This document shows positions 1-8,158 of a stretch of DNA of 64,000 nucleotides, piece after piece (positions within the stretch are counted from its first letter, which is position 1; each line of letters opens with the position of its first letter). The notes below the pieces were generated by a model, which was not told where the DNA came from, searched no databases, and worked only from the letters and a program-made list of their open reading frames with translations. The DNA is from JBBQKF01 sp038326615 (GTDB lineage Bacteria > Bacillota > Clostridia > Saccharofermentanales > UBA5734), in contig JBBQKF010000005.1 in assembly GCA_038326615.1 (NCBI GenBank), positions 4,145 through 68,144 on the forward strand, written 5' to 3'. A program made the translations under genes and the position numbers.

Positions 1-306
1 TTTCGGAATTCCACTTTCGAAGAGAGTTTCTTCAATGGCCCTGGAAAAATACGGCCTGAGTTGTTCATACTTTTCTTTATTATTCCTTACAATCCTTTTA
101 GTTACCGAGTCGATATTTCTAGTAAGAGTAGGCACTCCACTCCTGCCATCAAGTAGATAATGCTCTCTACCCATCGAATCTGAAAATGAAATGTGTCCGT
201 TTCTCTTCATAATTGAAGAGACTTTATCAATTAATTCACGGTCAGACGACGCAAAATAAAAACCTATGTCCTGAGCTGCAAAATAGTGATTTCTCCATTT
301 TTCCAC
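1..306 (-). CDS. partial protein, possible Spo0A C-terminal-like domain
   Basis: The reading frame is open from a GTG at 306 to the window edge (102 codons), so the 3' end is missing. An AGGAGG lies about 10 bases upstream of the GTG, which decides the start. The visible part begins VEKWRNHYFAAQD and is mostly helical and charged, with no signal peptide or membrane segment. Near the edge, AIEETLFESGIPK resembles the opening of the Spo0A DNA-binding domain, where a helix is followed by an ESG/EIGVP-type turn. The N-terminal part does not look like a receiver domain. A sporulation-type DNA-binding role is therefore only a suggestion from one short match. The gene is co-oriented with rpsI-rplM but separated from them by a terminator and a tandem repeat. 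Confidence 0.5.
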   Translation of the reverse strand, partial: MEKWRNHYFAAQDIGFYFASSDRELIDKVSSIMKRNGHISFSDSMGREHYLLDGRSGVPTLTRNIDSVTKRIVRNNKEKYEQLRPYFSRAIEETLFESGIPK

Positions 307-346
307 TTACCTTTTCCTCCTCGTTCTAAATCCTTACATTCTCCTA

Positions 347-421
347 TATCCATTAATTATATATCCATTAATTATGTATCCATTAACTATATATCCATTA
401 ACTATATATCCATTATTTCGT
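347..421. repeat. five tandem copies of a 15-bp AT-rich unit
   Basis: Five adjacent copies of TATCCATTAATTATA-like sequence, each 15 bp. Copies 3 and 4 are identical, and the last copy diverges at its end. The array fills much of the gap between the rpsI terminator and the partial gene at the left edge, immediately upstream of that gene. Confidence 0.85.
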
Positions 422-490
422 ATTACATTTATTTTCGTTTTATTTGTTGATTAATGCAATATCATATATCATAATTTTGAAATTTTTCAC

Positions 491-526
491 AAAAAAGCCC
501 CCCATTCTTACGAACAGGAGGCTTCT
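491..526 (-). terminator. Rho-independent terminator of rplM-rpsI
   Basis: Read on the minus strand, AAGCCTCC pairs with GGGGGGCTT across a 14-base loop and is followed by a run of T. It lies about 50 bases after the rpsI stop codon, as expected for the end of this operon. Confidence 0.85.
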
Positions 527-572
527 TATAATGTTAATATTTAAGCGGCAGTTACAAATTCCAAAGAGAATA

Positions 573-989
573 TTATCTTTTTGAGAATTGTGATGCTTTA
601 CGTGCTTTCTTGAGACCGTACTTTTTTCTTTCCTTCATGCGGGAATCTCTTGTTAGGAATCCTGCTTTCTTTAGGATTGCTTTGTTTGCATCGAAATCAG
701 CCTTAACGAGAGCTCTCGATAATCCGTGGCGAATTGCTCCTGCCTGTCCGGATAGTCCACCGCCGATTGCTTTACAGATAATGTCATATGTTGTTTCATT
801 TCCTGTTGCAACAAGTGGTTGTTTAACTATCAGTTTAAGTGTATCAAGGCCAAAATATTGATCTATATCCTTGCCATTGATTGTTATTGTTCCTTTACCA
901 GGGAAAATACGTACGCATGCAACTGCTTTCTTGCGACGGCCTGTTCCGTAGAAAAATACTGCTTTATTTGCTTTTACTTTTGTAGCCAT
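573..989 (-). CDS. rpsI: 30S ribosomal protein S9
   Basis: Small-subunit protein that contacts 16S rRNA in the head of the 30S particle, with its C-terminal tail reaching toward the P-site tRNA. The 138-residue product is slightly longer than usual because of an N-terminal MATKVKANK extension. The core is typical: YGTGRRKKAVACVR near residue 14, then GGGLSGQAGAIRHG, and the basic tail ending KKARKASQFSKR with the family's C-terminal SKR. It lies 19 bp after rplM and is read from the same promoter. The pair is the standard bacterial rplM-rpsI operon, and a terminator follows. Confidence 0.98.
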   Translation of the reverse strand: MATKVKANKAVFFYGTGRRKKAVACVRIFPGKGTITINGKDIDQYFGLDTLKLIVKQPLVATGNETTYDIICKAIGGGLSGQAGAIRHGLSRALVKADFDANKAILKKAGFLTRDSRMKERKKYGLKKARKASQFSKR

Positions 990-1008
990 TTAGGTGTTTC
1001 TCCCTTCA

Positions 1009-1443
1009 TTAAATATTTAAATCAAGAACTACAGGCTGTTGTGCTGCTTGTTCATGGTTAGGTCCTGCGTATACAAATAACTTCTTATAAAGTGCTCTTC
1101 CGAGTGCATTCTTAGGGAGCATTCCCTTTACTGCAAGTTCGATAACCTTCTCAGGTTTGTTAGCAACCATATCCTTGTACTTAATTTCTTTGAGACCACC
1201 GGGATAGCCTGTGTGGTAACGATAGAGTTTCTGATCAAGTTTGTTTCCTGTTAGTTTAATCTTAGATGCGTTGATTACGATTACAAAATCACCAGCATCC
1301 ATGAAAGGTGTGAATTCTGGCTTGTTCTTTCCTCTTAAGATCGATGCAACTTCACTTGCTAATCTTCCGAGAACTTTGCCTTCTGCATCCACAACATACC
1401 ACTTTCTGGAAATTTCTGCGGGCTTTGCGACATATGTTTTCAT
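1009..1443 (-). CDS. rplM: 50S ribosomal protein L13
   Basis: Large-subunit protein that binds 23S rRNA early in 50S assembly. I set the start at the ATG at 1443 (144 residues, MKTYVAKPAEISRKWYVVDA), because GGAGG lies about 12 bases upstream and this is the conserved L13 N-terminus. The frame continues 14 codons further upstream without family similarity. Conserved landmarks are LGRLASEVASILRGKNKPEFTP-like sequence after residue 20, the YRHTGYPGG motif mid-protein, and a MLPKNALGR segment. First gene of the rplM-rpsI operon, with a strong promoter about 80 bases upstream. Confidence 0.97.
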   Translation of the reverse strand: MKTYVAKPAEISRKWYVVDAEGKVLGRLASEVASILRGKNKPEFTPFMDAGDFVIVINASKIKLTGNKLDQKLYRYHTGYPGGLKEIKYKDMVANKPEKVIELAVKGMLPKNALGRALYKKLFVYAGPNHEQAAQQPVVLDLNI

Positions 1444-1521
1444 AGCTTGTTTTACCTCCAATTTGTATTTGCTTATATTGAACAAAGAATAAAATAATAA
1501 TTCAATTTCAAATGCTTGTAT

Positions 1522-1550
1522 ATATTATCTTGCATTGGCATTTTTGTCAA
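1522..1550 (-). promoter_or_regulatory. sigma-A-type promoter of rplM-rpsI
   Basis: On the minus strand a perfect TTGACA (1545-1550) is followed after exactly 17 bases by TAATAT (1522-1527). The promoter is about 80 bases upstream of the rplM start, leaving a leader of moderate length. Many Firmicutes have an autoregulatory L13 leader here, but I could not identify one with confidence. Confidence 0.8.
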
Positions 1551-1616
1551 GCACTAAATTTAAATTAGAGCACTAATTCGCGATTATTCTCTGTTTTTCT
1601 CTTGTTTTCTAAAATT

Positions 1617-2168
1617 TCAGCGTTTGTCTATCTTTATTTTACTTACCATTAGATAAGATAATAGCAATGAAAGAATTGCGGTTATAATCGTATAAATAAG
1701 ATTATAACGCCCTTTGGTTATTGCAAATGAGTTTATTAAATTCATAAGCGACATTGTAGCTCCTGCAATCGTAATCGGGATACCCATGAAAACATTGTCA
1801 AATTCCATTGAATTAAAACGGGCAAGTCTGAAAGCACCCGCTAATGGATAAATTACACATATTATCATGCCAACTGTTCCTAATGAAAAAAGGCCCATTT
1901 TCCATGCTATGACTATTGGGGCTATACCAAACGATACGAGGTCGGATAGAGAATCCAACTGTTTCCCAAGTTCTGAAACTGCATTTAAGCGTCTTGCCAC
2001 CTGCCCGTCAAATCTATCAACTAAGGCCGCAAACATAACCAGAAACGAGGCTCTTACTAGCAAATCATTTTGCGGTGTTGAATCTATAACAAGCAATATT
2101 GCAATCATTCCAAGGGATAAATTTGACAACGTAATTATGTTTGGCCATATCGATCTTGAATATTTCAT
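1617..2168 (-). CDS. pssA: CDP-diacylglycerol--serine O-phosphatidyltransferase
   Basis: Integral membrane enzyme that makes phosphatidylserine from CDP-diacylglycerol and serine. The CDP-alcohol phosphatidyltransferase signature is clear around residues 52-77: D-G-Q-V-A-R, then G eight residues after the R, and two further aspartates in QLDSLSD. The acidic residues of this motif bind the metal. About six hydrophobic segments fill the 183 residues, a normal length for the Gram-positive type. Its ATG overlaps the TGA of psd upstream (ATGA), so the two are translationally coupled and form a phosphatidylethanolamine pathway operon. Confidence 0.93.
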   Translation of the reverse strand: MKYSRSIWPNIITLSNLSLGMIAILLVIDSTPQNDLLVRASFLVMFAALVDRFDGQVARRLNAVSELGKQLDSLSDLVSFGIAPIVIAWKMGLFSLGTVGMIICVIYPLAGAFRLARFNSMEFDNVFMGIPITIAGATMSLMNLINSFAITKGRYNLIYTIITAILSLLLSYLMVSKIKIDKR

Positions 2169-2863
2169 TGCATTTCTCTTTCTGCGATAACTGTGATTCC
2201 ACCTCTGACAACATCACCTTGTAAGACACATATTTTAGTTCCCAAGGGCATAACTACCTCAGTGCATGACCCAAATCTTATTAGCCCGAATCTCTCACCG
2301 CGTTTAAGTAAATCGCCTTCTTTTACCCACCACACAATTCTACGTGCAACAAACCCAGTAATTTGATGGACAAGGAATTTATACCCATCGGATGTTTGAA
2401 TCCCAATAGTATTTCTTTCGTTTATATCAGAAGCATGGCTTTTGAATGCAGGAAGCATCTGTCCTTCACGATATTGATGGTAAATAACTGTTCCATCTAC
2501 AGGGCATCTGTTAATATGAACATTGAAAAGAGATAAGAAAATTGATACTTTGATCGCTTTTCCACCTATAAAGTCCAAATCTTCAATTTCTGTAATACTT
2601 AGCACTTTCCCATCAGCTGGAGAAATTAAAGCGTTTTTGGCCGCATTACTAATTCGCACAGGATTACGAAAGAAGAGCAGTATAAAGGCGCCTGTTAGTG
2701 CTAAAATGACAGATATTGAGCACAACAATACCCTTAAAACAATTAATTGTGAAAAAATGACAGACAATGCACCGAAAACAATTGATACTATTAACAAGGA
2801 AATACAATATACTAATCCATCTTTTACTACTGGAAAATCTTTAACTTTTTCTTTGCGATACAT
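2165..2863 (-). CDS. psd: phosphatidylserine decarboxylase proenzyme
   Basis: Decarboxylates phosphatidylserine to phosphatidylethanolamine at the membrane. The proenzyme is expected to cleave itself at Gly-Ser in RFGSCTEVVMP near residue 200, giving the alpha chain its pyruvoyl group. Two N-terminal membrane segments (about residues 16-65) precede SPADGKV and FNVHINRCPVDG, both hallmark motifs of the short psd family. 232 residues is typical. It overlaps pssA by four bases. A promoter with TATAAT lies about 45 bases upstream. Confidence 0.95.
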   Translation of the reverse strand: MYRKEKVKDFPVVKDGLVYCISLLIVSIVFGALSVIFSQLIVLRVLLCSISVILALTGAFILLFFRNPVRISNAAKNALISPADGKVLSITEIEDLDFIGGKAIKVSIFLSLFNVHINRCPVDGTVIYHQYREGQMLPAFKSHASDINERNTIGIQTSDGYKFLVHQITGFVARRIVWWVKEGDLLKRGERFGLIRFGSCTEVVMPLGTKICVLQGDVVRGGITVIAEREMQ

Positions 2864-2905
2864 TTTATCTGCCTCGTTTTCAATTTATAGATTTTTACAT
2901 ACTGA

Positions 2906-2933
2906 ATTATAACGTTTTTTGCAAATATTGCAA
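2906..2933 (-). promoter_or_regulatory. likely promoter of psd-pssA
   Basis: Minus-strand TATAAT at 2906-2911 with TTGCAA at 2928-2933, spacer 16. The -10 is perfect and the -35 matches four of six consensus bases. It sits about 45 bases upstream of psd and back to back with the birA promoter. Confidence 0.55.
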
Positions 2934-2971
2934 TGGAACAATGTTTAATTGTTTCAAAGTCGCCTTCATTT

Positions 2972-2980
2972 TGTTATAAT
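2972..2980 (+). promoter_or_regulatory. extended -10 promoter of birA
   Basis: TGTTATAAT gives a perfect TATAAT with the TGn extension, 66 bases before the birA start. The region at -35 is poor, as is common for extended -10 promoters. It diverges from the psd promoter. Confidence 0.7.
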
Positions 2981-3045
2981 ATATAAAGATGTGATTATTT
3001 TTTATACAAAATAAAGAAAATATTTTAATTTAGCAGGAGCAAAAC

Positions 3046-4062
3046 ATGACTGATGAACTTATTTTAGATATGCTTTCTGGATCTACAGATTTCATATCTG
3101 GTGAACGGATGTGTGAATCACTCAAAATTTCACGGACTGCAGTGTGGAAAGCAATCAACAAGCTCAAATCAAAAGGGTATCAGATTGACTCTGTGCCACA
3201 CCGAGGATATAGACTAGTTTCGTCTGCGGATATTCTTAGCAGAAGTGAACTTAATACACTTTGCAACACTAAAATGATTGGAAAACAAATAGTTTATTTT
3301 GACTCCTGTGGTTCAACAAACGACGAAGCGCGTTTTGGCGACGCAAAAGGCGACGCTGAAGGAACAGTTTATATAACAGACTTTCAATCAAAAGGCCGCG
3401 GAAGACTTGGCAGAGGCTGGCATGAGCAGGAGAAAAAAGGTATTGCCATGTCGATTCTGCTTCATCCTATGATTTCTCCATCTCAGATTATGCCTGTTTC
3501 ACTGATTTGCGGACTTAGTATTTGTAAAGCACTCAAGGAAATAACGGGTTTAAATTGTAATGTAAAATGGCCAAATGATGTTGTAATAAATGCTAAGAAG
3601 ATTGCAGGTGTGCTTATTGAAATGTCAACATCAGGCGAGATAGTTCAGTATATAATTCCTGGAATGGGGGTTAATTGCAATAATTCAATTTTCCCAGAGG
3701 ATATTAAGGATATTGCAACTTCGGTTTTTCTAGAAACAGGTAAATCCGTTTCGAGGAAGGCGCTTGTCTGTGGGATTCTTGAAAATTTCGAAAAATATTA
3801 TTTTGGGTGGATTGAAGAAACGCAAGAGACTACTGACCATGCAATTGATGAGAATCAAATCCCTTCATATCTGAAAGAGTACAAATCGCTTTGCATAAAT
3901 CTAGGCAATGAAGTTATTGTTCATCAGCGTGATATGACATTTTACGGCATTACTAAAGATATAACACAAGAAGGCGAGCTAGTCATTTTGCTAGCGAATG
4001 GAGAAGAAAAAATAATTTTATCAGGCGAAGTTTCTGTTCGGGGTATTTATGGTTATGTTTGA
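3046..4062 (+). CDS. birA: bifunctional biotin--[acetyl-CoA-carboxylase] ligase / biotin repressor
   Basis: Cytoplasmic enzyme that activates biotin to biotinyl-AMP and attaches it to biotin carboxyl carrier proteins. The N-terminal winged helix (residues 1-60, with SRTAVWKAINKLKSKGY as recognition region) indicates that it also represses biotin genes. Catalytic-domain motifs: DSCGSTNDEA, KGRGRLGRGWHEQEKKG (adenylate loop), KWPNDV and KIAGVLIE. A C-terminal SH3-like domain ends at GEVSVRGIYGYV. 338 residues, typical of group II ligases. GGAG lies upstream of the ATG. The next gene, nadE, follows after 42 bp on the same strand. Confidence 0.95.
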   Translation: MTDELILDMLSGSTDFISGERMCESLKISRTAVWKAINKLKSKGYQIDSVPHRGYRLVSSADILSRSELNTLCNTKMIGKQIVYFDSCGSTNDEARFGDAKGDAEGTVYITDFQSKGRGRLGRGWHEQEKKGIAMSILLHPMISPSQIMPVSLICGLSICKALKEITGLNCNVKWPNDVVINAKKIAGVLIEMSTSGEIVQYIIPGMGVNCNNSIFPEDIKDIATSVFLETGKSVSRKALVCGILENFEKYYFGWIEETQETTDHAIDENQIPSYLKEYKSLCINLGNEVIVHQRDMTFYGITKDITQEGELVILLANGEEKIILSGEVSVRGIYGYV

Positions 4063-4104
4063 ACTCAATATTAGTTACAAACAAATAATTACAAGGAGGG
4101 TTTT

Positions 4105-6087
4105 ATGGAAAATAATATACATTCAGAAATGAATTTCGGGTTTGTCAGGGTGGCTACAGCTTCTACAGTTCTTAAGGTTGCTAATCCATTTTTTAACTCC
4201 GATGAGATAAAAAAAGTTATAATGCAGGCAAGTGAGAAACACGTTCAAATCATTGTATTCCCCGAGCTTTGTATAACTGGATATACTTGCCAGGATTTGT
4301 TTTTTCAGCACACGCTGCGAAAGGACGCATTAGTTGCTTTACATAAGTTAATCGAAGATACTAGCTCTTTAAATCTTGTTTGTATTGTGGGAATCCCATT
4401 TTGCTTTAAAGATGAGCTTTTTAACTGCGCGGTGCTCTTTTATAAAGGCAAAATTTATGGCGTTGTTCCTAAGACATTTTTGCCAAATACTAAAGAATTT
4501 TATGAGAAGCGGTGGTTTACTGTAAGAAATGATGCATATTCAGAGTTTGTTACAATCTTAGGGCAGGAAGTTCCTTTTGGCAAAGTGATTTTTGATATGG
4601 AGGAAATTGGTGTAACATTAGGAATCGAAATATGTGAAGATTTGTGGTCTCCTCTTCCGCCAAGTTCAAATATGGTATTAGAAGGAGCAAATATTATTGC
4701 AAATCTTTCTGCCAGCAATGAACTCGTCTCAAAAGCTTCCTATCGCCATAGTCTTATTGAACAGCAAAGCGCCCGCGGAATATGTGGATACATTTATTCA
4801 AGCGCCGGTGTTCATGAATCGACAACTGATCTGGTTTTTTCAGGAGATTGTTCTATTGCAGAAAATGGTGTTTCGCTATCCCAAAGTGAGCGTTTTGCTC
4901 GTGAAAACCATTTCACAATATCCGATATTGACATTGAGAAGATTTCTTTCGAGCGTCATAGCAGTTCAAGCTTTGCTGATGCATGTCTTATCAATCGCAA
5001 ATCATGTGGATATGATATTGTTAAAATTCCGGCAACCCCTAAATTTCTTGCAGTCCGCGACTTGCTTTTCCGCAGATGCGATCCGCATCCTTTTGTTCCG
5101 TCAAATTTAGCTAAACGTGAAGAAAGATGCAGCGAGATTTTTCAGATACAGACTGCCGGACTCGCAAAACGACTAGAACACACTGGTGTCAAAACAGTTT
5201 ATATAGGAATTTCCGGTGGACTTGATTCAACTCTTGCTCTATTGATAGCGCATAAGACATTTGAATTGCTTGGTCTTCCTTCAAAAGACATTGTAGGTGT
5301 TACAATGCCAGGTTTTGGAACCACTGACCTCACATATGAAAACGCAATGACCTTAATGAAACAACTACAGGTAACTATTAGGGAAATTGATATAAAAGAC
5401 AGTTGTCTTACTCATTTTAAAGATATATCTCATGATCCTTCAATTCTCGATGTTACATACGAGAACGTGCAGGCAAGAGAACGCACACAAATTCTTATGG
5501 ACCTTGCAAACAAACATATCGGTATTGTAATCGGAACCGGCGATTTGAGCGAACTTGCATTGGGATGGTGTACATATAACGGAGATCAGATGAGTATGTA
5601 TGGGGTAAATTCTTCAATTCCAAAAACACTTATAAAGTATCTTATTGAATGGATCAGCCAGACTCAGGAAAATAAGTTAGTAAGAGATGTGCTTAAGCGA
5701 ATTCTTGATACGCCTATAAGCCCTGAGTTGCTCCCTCCTGACAAAGATGGAAACATTGCACAGAAGACAGAAAACACAATCGGCCCTTATGAGTTGCATG
5801 ATTTTTTCCTTTATCATTTCTTACGCGAGGGAATTTCACCGGATAAGCTTCTCTTCCTTTGCGGTGTCGCATTCAAAGATAAATATGATGAAGTTACTAT
5901 AAAGAAATGGCTGAAAGTATTTTATAAGAGGTTTTTCTCTCAGCAGTTCAAGCGTTCCTGTATGCCAGACGGTCCCAAAGTAGGATCGGTTTCTTTGTCC
6001 CCTCGTGGTGACTGGAGAATGCCATCTGACGCGGATGTGACCTCTTGGTTGTCGAAACTTGAAGCTGAGGGACCGGCTATATTGTAA
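4105..6087 (+). CDS. nadE: glutamine-dependent NAD(+) synthetase
   Basis: Final step of NAD synthesis: amidation of nicotinic acid adenine dinucleotide with glutamine as nitrogen donor. Two domains are visible. The N-terminal nitrilase-like glutaminase (about residues 10-290) has its triad in FPELCITGY (Glu), PKTFLPN (Lys) and GIEICEDLW (Cys). The C-terminal synthetase has the ATP pyrophosphatase loop GISGGLDST near residue 370 and GTGDLSELALGW downstream. 660 residues is the normal length for the two-domain enzyme. A strong AAGGAGGG lies eight bases before the ATG. Probably co-transcribed with birA. Confidence 0.96.
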   Translation: MENNIHSEMNFGFVRVATASTVLKVANPFFNSDEIKKVIMQASEKHVQIIVFPELCITGYTCQDLFFQHTLRKDALVALHKLIEDTSSLNLVCIVGIPFCFKDELFNCAVLFYKGKIYGVVPKTFLPNTKEFYEKRWFTVRNDAYSEFVTILGQEVPFGKVIFDMEEIGVTLGIEICEDLWSPLPPSSNMVLEGANIIANLSASNELVSKASYRHSLIEQQSARGICGYIYSSAGVHESTTDLVFSGDCSIAENGVSLSQSERFARENHFTISDIDIEKISFERHSSSSFADACLINRKSCGYDIVKIPATPKFLAVRDLLFRRCDPHPFVPSNLAKREERCSEIFQIQTAGLAKRLEHTGVKTVYIGISGGLDSTLALLIAHKTFELLGLPSKDIVGVTMPGFGTTDLTYENAMTLMKQLQVTIREIDIKDSCLTHFKDISHDPSILDVTYENVQARERTQILMDLANKHIGIVIGTGDLSELALGWCTYNGDQMSMYGVNSSIPKTLIKYLIEWISQTQENKLVRDVLKRILDTPISPELLPPDKDGNIAQKTENTIGPYELHDFFLYHFLREGISPDKLLFLCGVAFKDKYDEVTIKKWLKVFYKRFFSQQFKRSCMPDGPKVGSVSLSPRGDWRMPSDADVTSWLSKLEAEGPAIL

Positions 6088-6157
6088 CATCTGTTACAAT
6101 TGTTTTATTAATATTATTAAGGTTTATTAAGGTTTTTGAATGTTAATTGCAATTTAT

Positions 6158-6874
6158 CTAATTTTTATTTAAAAACGATTTTTTACCTCCGATATTAGTA
6201 AAAGTAAAAAACACACAAACGATTGCCGCAATAACTATACCTCCCACAATGTCGGGTGTATAGTGCTGTTTGGTATAAACCGTCGAAAGCGATATCATAA
6301 CAAAACAAAATATATTCAATAGGTCAAACCACAAGCCAATTCGTCTGAAAAGCAAAAGGTACCAGCAACATATAAATGAATAAAAGACATGCATGCTTGG
6401 GAAACAATTGAAAGGCTGATCAATTGCATAAATATTTCTGATCATGTTCGTAAGCAAATCATTTCCAGGCAAAGTTTCCCGAGGAACATATGTTGGAAAT
6501 CCAACATAAATTATAAAACTAAAAAAAACACTCACAACCATCGTAAAAATTAATTTATAGAAGAAAGCACTTTTTTTCTGGATAAACAATGAAATTACTG
6601 TAAATGCTATATAGATATACCAGAAGTAATATGCTATAACAAAAAATCTGTTAAATTCAATGCTATTATCAATAGGAAATTTAAAAATCAAAGGTTTGGT
6701 ATCGACGAATCTGGCAGCATTAAAATTATTTGCGAGATAATATAAACATCCTGCAATCAAGAGCAGAGAGATTGTTGCAGCTTTTACGAAAAATTCTTTT
6801 CGCCAGATTTTATCATTAAAAAACCAGTAGTCCCAGTTCCCTTGTTTAAATTCATTTTTTTCTTCACTCGCCAT
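6158..6874 (-). CDS. PAP2 family membrane phosphatase (Aur1/IPC-synthase-like branch)
   Basis: Integral membrane protein of 238 residues with about six hydrophobic segments. The PAP2 active-site blocks are FPSMHVFYS (near 155) and HYTPDIVGG (near 207), whose histidines act as nucleophile and acid/base in this family. The first block, KxxxxxxRP, is degenerate. This arrangement fits the PAP2_3 branch, which includes inositol-phosphorylceramide synthase-like proteins. The substrate is probably a lipid phosphate, but nothing here identifies it. It stands alone between nadE (convergent) and a 456-bp gap. Three other PAP2 genes lie in the window, all of different sequence. Confidence 0.8.
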   Translation of the reverse strand: MASEEKNEFKQGNWDYWFFNDKIWRKEFFVKAATISLLLIAGCLYYLANNFNAARFVDTKPLIFKFPIDNSIEFNRFFVIAYYFWYIYIAFTVISLFIQKKSAFFYKLIFTMVVSVFFSFIIYVGFPTYVPRETLPGNDLLTNMIRNIYAIDQPFNCFPSMHVFYSFICCWYLLLFRRIGLWFDLLNIFCFVMISLSTVYTKQHYTPDIVGGIVIAAIVCVFFTFTNIGGKKSFLNKN

Positions 6875-7330
6875 AATATCAAAGACCCTTCTGATTATTA
6901 TTTCTTATAAACAATTAAGACAATTGCTAACAGAAATTATAGCATAGCAAGATTTTTTGTAAATAGAGTAAATTAAAATAAATCTGAATTTATTCAGCAT
7001 TTATTCAGCATTTATTCAGATTTAGCCTAACCAAAGAATACAATTTCTTTGAAATTTCGAAAAATGGTTCGGATGTCAAAAGTTAACCGGATAGCTGCAT
7101 GTTAAAAAAGTTGATGAAATCACCAAATATTGGCCATTACAAACAATCTGGCATTTGAAATCTTCTTAAGTCATCGTCGAGCAAAATCTGACTAATCACA
7201 ATAAATAAAAAGCATGCTTTTGATACCCGAACCAAAAATACTTTATTTGAAATATGCTCTGATGTTTGTTATAGTTATTTATAAGATATTAACCAAAAAA
7301 TAAATTGTACTTGAGCTAACGGAGGCATTT
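6875..7330. other. 456-bp intergenic region with short repeats
   Basis: Divergent gap between the PAP2 gene and the E2-like gene. At 6981-7022 three copies of an 11-bp TTTATTCAGCA unit sit inside an inverted repeat whose outer arms are AATCTGAAT and ATTCAGATT. A good promoter for the rightward gene is at 7247-7275. I see no gene or known RNA in the remaining 200 bases. Confidence 0.6.
7247..7275 (+). promoter_or_regulatory. promoter of the E2-like acyltransferase gene
   Basis: TTGAAA at 7247-7252, 17-base spacer, TATAGT at 7270-7275. About 55 bases upstream of the start codon, which has GGAGG seven bases before it. Confidence 0.7.
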
Positions 7331-8158
7331 ATGGCAATTGCGAAAAGGAAGATCAATCATGCTACCAGAGTGCGTGAAAAAGGATCTATAGCGGCGTTTT
7401 TTCCTTATCTTTCAAGAACACGGACGGAATCTGTAATTTATTTTTCGCGTCAGTTAGATGTAACTAATGCCATAGAATTTCTTAACACAAAGAAGCGCGG
7501 AGGCAAGACTATCTCACTTTTCATTCTAATATCTGCAGCTATTGCAAAAACTTTTGAACAACGGCCAATGCTCAACCGGTTTATTCTTGGTCGTCGCCTT
7601 TATCAACGGGAAGTTTTCGATATATCATACATAATTAAGAAAAACTTAACAGACCAAGGCGCCGAGATTTTAACCACAGTTCAAATTGATAAGGGGTCAA
7701 CTCTTGATGATGTTGCATATATAATGAATGGCGACCAGAAAGCTATGAAAAGTGCCGAAGAGAATGGGCTTGATAGTCTTATGAATATTTTTGGCAATCT
7801 TCCACGCCCAATCATGCGTCTCCTATTTGCGATTGTCCGCTGGCTTGATTTTCATGGGAGGGTCCCATCATTTATCAGGAAGGAGCTTCCTTTTTATTGC
7901 TCAGTGTTTATATCAAATTTAGGAAGCATTGGAGTAGATGCACCTTTTCACCACTTATATGAACTTGGAACAACATCGTTTTTTCTTGCAATCGGAAGAC
8001 CCGTTTTGCAGACAAAAGTTGATAAAGATGGTAATATTGTGGTTCGTAAAATTGTAAATCTTAATATTACAGTTGACGAACGCATATGCGATGGATACTA
8101 TCTTGCACGTTCATTAGACCGTTTTCTAAAATTTATAGAACATCCAGAACTGATTTGA
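7331..8158 (+). CDS. stand-alone 2-oxoacid dehydrogenase E2-like acyltransferase domain with altered catalytic motif
   Basis: 275 residues resembling only the catalytic domain of E2 acyltransferases and chloramphenicol acetyltransferase. There is no lipoyl or subunit-binding domain. SVFISNLGSIGVDAPFHH matches the E2 segment before the C-terminus. The family's terminal active-site motif DHRxxDG appears here as DERICDG near residue 253, so the catalytic histidine is replaced by glutamate while the second Asp and Gly remain. Known E2 and CAT enzymes need that histidine, so this protein is either inactive as a classical acyltransferase or has another role. It is a single-gene unit with its own promoter, converging on the ywlE-like gene with no gap. 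The family call is fairly firm; the function is unknown. Confidence 0.72.
   Translation: MAIAKRKINHATRVREKGSIAAFFPYLSRTRTESVIYFSRQLDVTNAIEFLNTKKRGGKTISLFILISAAIAKTFEQRPMLNRFILGRRLYQREVFDISYIIKKNLTDQGAEILTTVQIDKGSTLDDVAYIMNGDQKAMKSAEENGLDSLMNIFGNLPRPIMRLLFAIVRWLDFHGRVPSFIRKELPFYCSVFISNLGSIGVDAPFHHLYELGTTSFFLAIGRPVLQTKVDKDGNIVVRKIVNLNITVDERICDGYYLARSLDRFLKFIEHPELI

Noticed and set aside
1444..1521. Possible L13 autoregulatory leader
   Set aside because: Position fits, but I could not draw the known structure from the sequence.
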